DNA of 64,000 nucleotides from Erythrophleum ivorense. Taxonomy: Eukaryota; Streptophyta; Magnoliopsida; Fabales; Fabaceae. The position numbers and the translations under genes were made by a program. Below the pieces are notes generated by a model. That model did no database searches, was not told where the DNA came from, and worked only from the letters and a program-made list of their open reading frames with translations. The stretch is from positions 8,566,001-8,630,000 of the forward strand of contig JAIUCV010000004.1 in assembly GCA_026724425.1 (NCBI GenBank), read 5' to 3'. Below are positions 46,267 to 56,604 of the stretch, one piece after another (positions within the stretch are counted from its first letter, which is position 1; the number at the start of each line of letters is the position of its first letter).

Positions 46267-48938
46267 TTAACTTCTACTAGGTCGTTGCGATGGGCAGGTT
46301 GATCGATTATGACCCACTTGTCGGCACAACCCGCATCGCTGTTGTTCTCACGGCCCCTCACGCCAATCCATTTCATTTCGAATTCTAGATGATCTTGGCC
46401 TCCCTCGTTGGCGAATCATAGCAGGATCAGGTACCAACAGTGGGCCTATAGTTTGTGGCCAATACAGTTCTCCTCCCATCGGTTGGAACTCTGTCTTGTA
46501 TGCATTGACGATCGTGTCAAGTCGGAATAGTCGATCCACATATTGGAGCGGATCAATTGAGACCGAGGCACATGCGGCGAATACATGTTGGCATGGATAT
46601 TTTTGAATCTGGAACTCACCGCAATCACATGTGCGACGGGCCAAACTCACCTTACAGCACCGACCATATTATTTGTTTGTCAGATCATATGGTTCTTCAA
46701 CTTCAAATTCCGATGCTCGCCTATCAAATCTTCGTACAGTTAAGGCAGATGCACTCTGTATTAAGGATGATAATTTTTTCATTACATCCTCTGGGAAAAT
46801 AGCACCGGCATCAAGTTGTGCGGTGATCGATTGTGAACGCTCTACCCAATATTTGTTCAATCTATACATAGTTGCTTTTACCAGTCCACTGATAGGTAAG
46901 AACCTGACCCCCTTCAACACACTGTTGATACATTCAGCCAAATTTGTAGTCATATGGCCCCATCGTCGACCCTCAACATCGTACGCACGAGACCATTTAC
47001 TCTTAGGAATATCCTCAATCCAGTTTACCGCTTCCGAGTAGAGTTGACGTAATTGGGTCAATTGTTCATCCACTTGATGCTGCTCATGCAAGTAACCTGC
47101 ATGAATAATTATTCATTAATATGCATTTTGCTACAACAACCATTAAAACAGTTTATAGAGTTAGTAAACCATACCAATATTAATGAATCTCTTCTTTAAC
47201 CACTTATTTCTGAACGTTGTATTCAAATTACTTGCAATATGTCTTAAACAAAATACATGATATGCTTGCGGTGGCTGCCACCCAATTTCTGGATTTGAGA
47301 CAGCAGCCAATAGTCCAGGATGTCTATCAGAAATCAAGCAAATCCCCATCTTATTTGGTAAAACTCGACGCCGAAGCAAAGAAAGGAACCATGCCCATGA
47401 CTCTTGTGTTTCCCCTTCAACAACTGCAAATGCCAAAGGAACAACTTTGTTGGCTCCATCTTGTGAACTTGCAATTAGCACAGTCCCCTTATACTTTCCA
47501 TACATGAAGGTTCCATCAACTTGCACCATAGGTTTTAGATAATCAAACGCGTCAATACATGGTTTGAAGGTCCAAAAAACTCGATGAAACTTCGCTAAAG
47601 AACCTTCAGTTGAGTTATTCTGTTGGCACTCCCTGTGGACAAGCTCATAATAAGACCCAGGCATGAAGTGATCAACTGCTGCTAACCACTTCGGTAAGAA
47701 GGCATATGATTGTTCCCAATTTCCAAATGCAATACCAATTGCTCGGTGTTTTGCCGTCCATGCCTTTTTGTATGTCACAGTATAGCCAAATATGCTATGC
47801 ACTCTTTCAATAATTTGCCTAATTGATACCGAAGGATTCTCAGCCACCATTGACACAATGTGCGATGAGATGACGTCAGAGTCAAGTTTTGGATGATCTT
47901 GCGATAATGACGGAGAAAGACATGTGTGTGGTCCATTGTATTTTGTTATTCTCCAATGCATGTCCCTCTCATCCCGACTTGTTCTAACTTCCAAGTACAC
48001 TGACCACCATATTCTAAACAACGATATTCTTCATATTTTTCTGACGAGTAATGCACTTTAAATGTGTGGTGTTTCCGAATAGAGTATATCTTCACCGCAC
48101 GTCGCATAGACTGTTTATCTGGGAAATGCATACCGATATATAACTCTTGACTACTGTTAAGGTCAATATTCTCATTTATCTCAGGGATCTCAATAAAACA
48201 TCCATCATCTGAACTAATATGTGATAGCATGGCATATGCTGGGTCCTCATATTGGCCCAATAGAGTAACCCCAACCTCATTAACATCGTCGCCCTCTGAC
48301 TCATCATCTCCATGGTTATTGATATTAGGCGGAACATCATATTCATCTTCCTCTTCAAAGTCATCCATAATATCCTCTGTTTCAGCAGGGGGCGATGAAG
48401 GACCCGCATTGAGAATAGGCTGATGAGATGAGCTTGGTTGGCAAGTCAAGTCGAGGGTAGGTTGAGCAGCAATATGGCTAACACCTGTCATGTCAGTATC
48501 AAATTGTGAGGTATAATTATTGGAACCTCGGAACTGACCAGTTGATGGAAGAGATAGTGGTATATGAACCTCAGCTTGAGACTCTAGTAAATTTGCGCCA
48601 GTACTTGTCATATGTGCATATATATCCGGTGCGCCTAATTGAGTTGGAAATTTTCAGTTAGCCTCCCACATGGTTTGGATATCGTCGTCATCTTCCAAAG
48701 TACACGCCAAATACCGTGTGGGATTACGTGAGTGAGGGTACCTATATACCAACTCGGACACAGATTGATTTGGAGACAATCGTAACTTTTCACCCACCAC
48801 TTTTTTCAATCCATTGAGAGTAATGCAGGCGTCAACTCTTAATATCTTAGGTCTATCACAAACAAATATTGCACCTTCTTCACTGTCATAGATTTTTCCA
48901 TTTGCATATATGCATATGATTTCCTGTCTCATACTCAT
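46267..48938 (-). pseudogene. MURA-type MULE transposase, frameshifted and with nonsense codons
   Basis: Reads from ATG at 48938 to TAA at 46267-46269, about 860 codons, with one GT-AG intron (47097-47174). Domains in order: an N-terminal domain (IICIYANGKIYDSEEGAIFV); an acidic linker; the MuDR DNA-binding region (FPDKQSMRRAVKIYSIRKHH); the zinc-finger-like ITKYNGPHTC; the DDE catalytic core, with the first Asp in QVDGTFMYGKYKG, the second in LISDRHPGLL and a C-x2-H motif in HVFCLRHIASN; the SWIM zinc finger (CDCGEFQIQKYPCQHVFAAC); and a C-terminal zinc knuckle (CGLCRQVGHNRSTC). Lesions: TGA at 48654-48656, a one-base deletion near 47985, TAA at 46669-46671 and TGA at 46348-46350. It would cut and rejoin the element's ends, but not in this copy. 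Confidence 0.9.
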
Positions 48939-50533
48939 TATGATTCCTATTATACAAAAAGTATAATGACACATGCAAACAATCATTAATATCATCTATA
49001 TACATATATCGAATCATATATCCAAATATATACACCTACTTTTGCTCAGCTACATATAATAATAATTCTCTATGTCTACATTAAAAATTATTCATCTCAT
49101 TTAATTATATTTTTATTTTGCTTATATATAAATATAAATTAACTCATAAGAAAAATAACCTTCAGCATTGTATACTATTCGAATTCTATTATTGAATTTA
49201 GCATATTACGTTTCTGTATATTTAAATTAGAATGAATAAAAATTATTTATGAAAAATTAGTATGAGCAAAAGTTACGTATAATTCTATAGCTTAGAAAAA
49301 AGTTATATTATTATGTTAATTTATATACTTTCACTCAATTTTTAATTCAATTTCTATTATTCATAATTTATAGTAAATTTCTTATAATTCTAAGAAATTT
49401 ATGTTTATTCCTTACAATTAAACTCTTGTTTACAAGTCATTAAATTTTATTAATGCATCCTAACAATATGAATATATGCAATTTATACTAATAGAAAAAG
49501 TAATAATAAATATAAAATAAAATAAAATCAAGTGTATATTATACAAAGCAATTTTATTTGTGATTTGAGCTATATATATTTTAAACTTTAAAAGAGTATA
49601 TAATTAACTACATCAACATAATTCTTTAATACAAGAAAAGAGGTTTAACATGAATAGATAAATTAACATTTTTGAAAATATAAATATTTAATTAATTTTT
49701 ACATAAAAAATCGAATTAAAACTAATAAAATTATAAGAATCAAAAGAACAATTTAACTATAAGGAATGAAAACAATAAAATTATAAGAATCAATAGAATA
49801 ATTATAAGTACATGCAAACTAAATTATAATGTAACTTCTATGTATCAAAATAAACTATAAAGACATATAAAGTTTTTTTTTTTTTAAAGCAAGAGGTAAA
49901 AACTATAAAGACATATAAAGTCCCTTTTTTTGTTGAGAAAGACGTTGCTTATTTCTTAAAAAGAACTGTTTATTTTAGTTAAATGAGATGTTTGGTTTAT
50001 AATTAAATGATTGAAAATCAACCTTATCATTTAATTATATTTTGCGATATGTATATAATTATAAATATGATTTATTATACATTTTAAAATAATCTTACAA
50101 TTTTTAAAAAATTCTTCACCAAAAAACAAAAGAAAAAGTGTTGCGCCTATTGTAATGAATTTGTATCAACATGACACTTATTGCATTTTGTTTTGATTTG
50201 TTCATTTATAAAAAAAAATCTGTCATTGTAATTAATTATTAATTACATTAAAAACTTCTATTCAATGAATAATACACAATTAATCAAGTAAAATATTGAT
50301 TTATTATAAATACTAATGCTTTAGCAACCATCAAAATAAAATTTTATTTTTAATTTATTTTTAAATATAAATTAAGTTATAGTCATTTTTATTTTTTATT
50401 ATAATTAAAAAGAATTCTTAATACACTAATCCAAATTACTCCATGCATTCTTAATTAGCTATAATTATTTGTATTTTTATTTTTTAGTTTGTATTGATAG
50501 TGATCCTACAAAATAAAATAAAAAAATTATTAA
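48939..50533. other. AT-rich non-coding MULE internal region
   Basis: No gene was recognised between the transposase ATG and the right subterminal hairpins. It presumably holds the transposase promoter and leader. Confidence 0.5.
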
Positions 50534-50602
50534 AGGGTCACGACGTCCTTGATGCCGCGACCCTCCATATATTTCCCAAATAAAATCTAATGCCGCGACT
50601 CA
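50534..50602. repeat. Subterminal hairpin and half-site with GCCGCGAC motif (inner right)
   Basis: 50534-50564 is an imperfect palindrome (agggtcacgacgtc / gatgccgcgaccct). A single arm 'atgccgcgactca' follows at 50590-50602. Confidence 0.82.
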
Positions 50603-50644
50603 CAAATATAAAAAAAAAAAAAATTTTAAGCATACAGAGAAATG

Positions 50645-50708
50645 GTTTTTGCGGCAGAGCATTACAGTTATTTGTTTTCTTTTTCTAAGCACAAGAGTCA
50701 AAAAGCCT
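50645..50708. repeat. Internal copy of the MULE right terminus
   Basis: 'gtttttgcggcagagcatta' to 'gagtcaaaaagcct' parallels the true right end 'gattttgcggcgcagcattt' to 'tgtcaaaaagcct' at 51548-51611, in the same orientation, about 900 bases inside it. It also has the hairpin motif immediately upstream, like the true end. Confidence 0.75.
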
Positions 50709-51286
50709 AATATAGTTGTCTTAAACCTTAAATTTTTTCTAGAATTTCTATTAAAAAAGCCACATATTCCATGCAAAGTATGCAACAAGTTAAATATAAT
50801 TAATTTAAAAAACATATTAAAGAAACAAAATATTTAGTAATAATATAATAATTTTTTTCAGAAACTATATTTAAACTTAATATTCATACCTGAAGAGATT
50901 AAAGATTTCTTCTTAAATGATGATCTGAAACTTCACTTGTTTTATCTATGTTTTCTTTCTTGTTTGATCTTTTCTACAATAAACACAATAAATAATAATC
51001 AATAATACAAATGTAAAGAATATCAAATATAGGAAGGAGAGTAGTAATAAATAAGTAAAGGAAAAAAAACCTTACAATGTATAATAAAAATGAAATAAGT
51101 GTTGCAAGAATAAGGAGAATGAAAAGAATGGAAGAAAAAAAAGACTTACTATGTAAAAGAGGAGAATCGAGGAGAAGAGAGGAAGTAGGGGATGGAAGAA
51201 GTTATTTTTGAGGGGAGAAGGAAGAAGCAGCGGGGAAGAAGAAGGAATGAAAATGGGGGAAGGGGGGGAGGGACGCTGCTTAGAAA

Positions 51287-51300
51287 GGGGGGGGGGGGGG
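51287..51300. repeat. Poly-G run (14 G)
   Basis: Fourteen uninterrupted G within a purine-rich stretch (51180-51302) on the plus strand. Confidence 0.9.
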
Positions 51301-51326
51301 AGGTTGCTACAACAGCTATATAGGTT

Positions 51327-51505
51327 GCTACAGCAGCATATAGCTGCTGTAGCATAGCTGCACGCTGCAGCGTGCAGCTTTCCTGGTCACGGGTCGCTGA
51401 CCCGTGGCCAGGTGGCAGAGGGGTCACGGCATCAGGGATGCCGCAACCCCATATTAATTTTTTTTAAAAAAATGGGTCGCGGCATCGCTGATGCCGCGAC
51501 CCATT
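51327..51505. repeat. Cascade of five consecutive hairpins at the MULE right end
   Basis: The five are: 51327-51353 (gctacagcagc / gctgctgtagc); 51356-51379, a 24-base perfect palindrome centred on ctgcag; 51382-51412 (cctggtcacgggtc / gacccgtggccagg); 51420-51450 (ggggtcacggcat / atgccgcaacccc); and 51471-51505 (aatgggtcgcggcatc / gatgccgcgacccatt). The last two carry the same motif as the left-side hairpins. The block is CpG- and GC-rich inside AT-rich surroundings. Confidence 0.9.
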
Positions 51506-51552
51506 TTATATTAAAAAATATATATATATTAAGTATCGACGGAATAAGATTT

Positions 51553-51611
51553 TGCGGCGCAGCATTTTAGTTTTAAGTTTTTTTACTTTGCATATTACTG
51601 TCAAAAAGCCT
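51553..51611 (-). repeat. Right terminal inverted repeat of the MULE
   Basis: Reverse complement of 42418-42473 with mismatches and small gaps, ending CAAAAAGCCT against the 9-bp duplication. Confidence 0.85.
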
Positions 51612-51620
51612 ATTTTTTGG
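51612..51620. other. 9-bp target site duplication ATTTTTTGG (right copy)
   Basis: Exact repeat of 42409-42417. Confidence 0.88.
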
Positions 51621-54600
51621 AGCCAAAAGTGGAAAGGTCGATTATGCCCTTTTGATGATAGTGACAAGCCCCCAATCCCATCCTTCTCATAACTTTTTGT
51701 TCATCTCCTCTATCCATATCTCGTGCTTCAGAGCCTCATTCATTACTGTCGCTCTCCAGTTTGTGCTCCTTATTGTTCGCTTCTTGTGCTTGTGCTTGTG
51801 CTCGTGCTCGTGCTCATGCTTCAAAGCAAGATCTCATACCCTGTTTGTCCCCCTCTCCCCCGCAGTGGTGCTGTCCAATTGATTCACCAAACTTCGTCCT
51901 ACGATTTATGCACTCAACATTTTGGGGGAAACAAAATCCATGTTTTCAAAATTTTAAATAAAATGTTGTGATAGAAGTATAGGCGTGTATATATATTTAT
52001 ATAGAGAAATAATAAATGACAAATAGACAATTGAAATGTAGTAAAGATATGTACTTGTGAAATGTAAAGAAGAGAATTAGGAATTGGGAAAGTAGTGATA
52101 TATATATATATATAAACATATATTTGTATGTAAAGTGTTTTATGTTTATTTTACTATTTCATGTTTTATGGTAACTTTATGAATTAGTAATTCTTTTTAT
52201 TGTTTTGTTGATTCATTGTTTTATTTTTAATTACTTAAAATGTTATTTTATTGAATATTATTATCTATTTTCATTTGTTAAAATATAAAATAATGGATAG
52301 AGATTTAGTTAAGATCTCGTAGTTGTTAGTGGAAGCAATTGCTTAAATGTATCTAGAATAAGTTGTGAATTTGTGATAGTATTGTGATATGATATATCTA
52401 AGTCTGTGACTTGAGATGATTGATGTGTATTATATAAGTACTAAGATGTGATATATCTAGTATGATGATAAGAGATATGATGTTGTGATTCGATAGTATG
52501 AAAGCACTTGATAGTTTGGTTTTTTTTTATGATGCTTCTTTCTATGATATTTTCTTAATATTTAAAAAATTTTGTTTTATTTGAGAATTTCTTGTTTATT
52601 AAATAATTACCTTTTATTTCAGTTATAAAATATAATATTGCTTAAATTATTTGTTAATTACTTGGCTTTTAAAAACTCAATTTGCGTTGTTATTCCTTTG
52701 TACACTTTATTATTTATGCACTCATTTAGCTACTAGTAGGCTTATTCCTTTATTTTATTATTTTACAAATCACCAAGCAAGAGAATGAGGTGATTTGGAG
52801 GCTCAAGTGCTACTAGACACATAGAACATATACTTAGTTTTGTGTAGTTAGTGTCAGACCCTATGATGTGGTGACATATAAATGTGGGGGCGCTCTGGAG
52901 AAGATAGGTGTTGTGTCTTTTGCCCGTTATGACCACTTTGAATATGTGCATATACTATTTATAATTTCTTGATGAAGTATGCTTTTGAATATAACTTGTT
53001 ATTTTTGAAATTGGGGCTAGATTGAACTATTGTGTAAGTTGAGATATCTATCTTGTATGGGAGGTGTGGTCGGATTTCTAGCAATCCCCAAATATATTAT
53101 TTGAATGAATGTGTATTTTCAAAACTAACGGGGTTTATGTAATGGTTTAATATATGGTATTATAGTTGAGTTTAGATTCTTGAAGCTTGTTAGGTTAGGT
53201 TAGGTTAATCACTAGATTATTTTAACGTATGCACGTATCGTGGCTCAGAAATTGGAATGTGATTGTTACTAACAAATAGTGTTGAAATTTAAATAACAAC
53301 CCAATAGGTTGGTTCCAACTCATTTTTGTTTGTTTGTTTTTGCTCACATTATAGTTGGGTTCAAACGAGAAAATAAATTTAGAACATGGAGATAGAATAG
53401 AGAAATGAGAGAGAGAAGAAAGGGTCCAAAACAAATTATTTCTTTTCCTTTTTCTTAGTAAGGGTATTTTAGTTTTTTGTTATAATTTATTTTTCATTCT
53501 CATACTATTTTCATTTTACTAAACATATAAATGAAAAAGTTTTCTTTTTCTTTTTCATGTCATACTAAACGTAATTGATTTCATTTCATTCTATTTAGTA
53601 TTCTCTTTTTATTTCCATGAAAAAGAATTCTATATACCAAGCAAGTTTCTAGAGAACTAGAGAATTGAATTTCCTTGTTCATGCTTATGAAGTTCCCAAA
53701 GCGAACTTATCTGATAGCCATAGACAGATTAAAGGTGAGGTCAATCTTTCAGTATTGCTTCCTAATTGAAACTCTTTTGACTAATCCGTCTTCCACGAGC
53801 GGCGCTTAAGCCAGTAAGCTTTACTATGTTTCTCCTTCTAGGCGCCTGTACATGCCTTATAATAGCCAGCATTTGATTCTTGTGGTGCCACCATGATACA
53901 CTTATTCAACTAATTCTTGTCCGTGGAGCAATTGAATAGAGGTAAAAATTGTACTTCTTTGTAGTTTTGCTTGAAATTAGTTTGCGCCTTAAAGTGTTTC
54001 ATTCATTTTCTCTATATTCAGTTTCTTTAACACTGAACCACCTTTCAATATTTTTGTGAAAGTCATCTATTTCCTTAGAGCGTAGCATAACGTCCTAGCA
54101 CACATAACAATTCTTATTTTAAAAATAGCAAATCTAACATACATTTTACCTTCCACCTTACTTTGCATGTAGAATTACATGTTCTAACAGTGAGTAACTA
54201 TCTTCCGCAATGTGAAAAAATATTGACAAATAAAGTTTGCCACTTAAATGTCAGTTTATTTCATGTCTATAATTAAGAAGGGGATAGTTAATACACTTGG
54301 TCCTTTTATTTTGTTTGAGTCCTAAATTTGATATGTGTGTGCGTGTGTATCTATGTATATCAGTCCATGCATTTTGTTGCTTTTATCAATTTTGGTAGAT
54401 GATGTTAAGATCTATTATGGCGTTGTAACTTTGAAGATGACATGGCTAACAAATTGTTGAGTGTTGCCTGGCATCTCTATAATTTGCTTGAGTTTTCGAA
54501 TTAATTCTTATAGTTTGTTTCCCTTTACAAATCAATCAAAATGGACTTGTTGAAGACTTAAAAGAGTGATAGGCTTTGTTGGAATAGATGACGTGGTCTC

Positions 54601-56587
54601 TCTTTTGTGTCTTACGTGCATCAAACATGGCAAATAAAAATCCATGTTGGTGTCCTCTGGTGACACATTAACAGTTTGTTAGTCAAGTAAGTTTGTAAGT
54701 CATAGTATTATGATAGATTTTAATAACAGGGACCAAATAAAAAAACTATCACAAAGTATAAGGATTGATTTGAAAAAATATATAAACTACAAGGATCAAA
54801 TTGAAATCTCAAGCAAGATATAGAGCAAAAAAATATAATTTTTAAATCTATGCCATCATCGCAAGGTGACACATTGATAATCTGTTAGCCATGTGTGTGT
54901 GTGTGTGCGCGTCTTTTTTTTTGGGGGGGGGGGGGGGGGGAGTTGTTGTGATGGAGATGAAAGTTTTGTGTTTTTCCTATTTTATTATTATCAAGTATTT
55001 GAGATTGTCGAAGTAATTTGTTCATAAAATATACTAAAGCAGTATGCAGTTGGTCACTCATTTTTTATATTATCTGATCATTTCCCACACTTTATATAAT
55101 CTTTTTCTAAAAGAAAATTTAAAGTGAGGTGGAGGTAATGCAAGATGAGAAGATAAAATTTTCAATTATTTTATTATTTGAGATACTTAAGATTTGTATT
55201 TAGCTATATTGAATTATTTTAGCTACTGTTAAATTGGTTATCCGTTAACAATTTTGATGTTTGATTTTAAGGAATATTTATCCCTACAGATTATTCTGTT
55301 AGTATTATAATTTATATTTCAATGTTTTATTAGAATTATGATTTTGGGTAAAAAATGGACAATGAGTACACTAGTACTAAATTAAAGAAAGGTTTGGTTT
55401 GGAAAAATACAAAGTTAAAGGCATAGCAGTTAGCTGGACGGGCTCTATTACTCATTTGATGTAGAATAAAAAGAGAAATAACAAAAGAAATCTTAATTTC
55501 CGAAAACTCAAATTTATATTTAATTAATATAAGTTAAATCTTAAAGTTTTTCTTATAAGAAATTAAAATATAAAATTAGAAACTAACTGAAATACTAAAA
55601 TATAAATCGTTTTACTTGAAGGGATAACAATTCTTTAGATTTAAACATAAAAAATGTAAACATCAAAATTGATAACTAATAATTAATATCACTAATTTTT
55701 AAAGAATTATTGGATTCTTTAATAAAATTATAATATATGTAAAAAATATTTTAAAATTTTAATTATATGATATTGAGCTATAAAAATCATACTTATTGGT
55801 AAAAATTATATACTTATTATATTATTATTAAAGAATTTAATAGTAAAAACATAAAAAAATGTACTTAAATTCTTTTGCTTTTTAAAATTACTATAACATA
55901 ATTAAATACAAATATTAATTATTTCAAATAATAAAATACATTTAAATTATAAAATAATTAAAATCTATATCATCTCATCCTATACCAAGTCTTTTACCTC
56001 AGCCTTTGGCTATAAAACCAAGGCCTTGTAAGTTTGTATCGAAGTTAAAAAATATTTTGAAATCTAAGTTTCAACCTAAGTATGGTAGTTTTCTAAATCT
56101 TCTTCTTCCTCTAAAATATTTTCTTTAAGTATACTATGATGCACTTGCCTTTATACGAGGATTTTGTGTATTAGAAAATATTTGTAAAGAAAAACAATAA
56201 TAGCAAAGAACAATAATATCAAAGAACTCTTATCTTGTCTATGAATTTATACTCTAAAAAGGTTTACAAGAAAATCAAGAGAATATGAAATCTTAAAAGG
56301 CATAGAGACATAAAGAGCCCAGAAGAAAAAAAATTAATAGTCCAAGCATATAAGGAAAAGATTTTACTGAATATAATTGAAAAATTAAAATAGAATTTCA
56401 TGCTTTGTGTAGACAAGATATAGAACCAATCCCATTAAAGGATAAGTGTGATAAAACTTATTATCTTGAAGTTTTCTACCATAATGGTTCTCTTTTAATC
56501 TCAGAATAAAGAGCTAAGTTTGATAAAATCACAAAGTCCCCTTCTTAAGGTTTTGGGGTTTTACTGATCTGGCTTCCGACTACCCCA
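51621..56587. other. Non-coding spacer
   Basis: No gene, domain or delimited repeat was recognised. Noted are a C/T-G repeat of 'tgctcg' type at about 51786-51825, an 18-base poly-G at 54923-54940 after a GT run, and scattered AT-rich stretches. Open frames here are short and carry no known motif. Confidence 0.4.
54923..54940. repeat. Poly-G run (18 G) next to a GT repeat
   Basis: Preceded by gtgtgtgtgcgcgtc and a T run, then 18 G. Such tracts often vary in length and are hard to sequence. Confidence 0.9.
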
Positions 56588-56604
56588 ATTGGTATTAGAG
56601 CCTA
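56588..56604 (+). other. Possible retrotransposon primer-site relic
   Basis: 'attggtattagagcc' differs by one base from TGGTATCAGAGCC preceded by a short spacer. A purine-rich leader follows. No LTR edges or gag were identified, so this is weak evidence of an eroded element. Confidence 0.25.

Larger units (their letters stand above)
42418..51611 (-). mobile_element. MULE (Mutator-like DNA transposon) carrying transposase and PMD genes
   Basis: A 9.19-kb element. The left end GGCTTTATTACG...GCTGCGCCG (42418-42473) is the imperfect inverted repeat of the right end (51553-51611; reverse complement AGGCTTTTTGACAG...GCTGCGCCG). Exact 9-bp duplications flank it. It encodes, both on the minus strand, a MURA-type transposase (46267-48938) and a plant mobile domain gene (43623-45945). 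Both are mutated, so the copy is not autonomous now. PMD proteins are known both as host genes (MAIN, MAIL1 in Arabidopsis) and within transposable elements, so the pairing has precedent. Confidence 0.9.

Noticed and set aside
53790..53870. GC-richer stretch that looked like a tRNA or structured RNA
   Set aside because: No acceptor stem pairing or TWC-loop motif could be formed.
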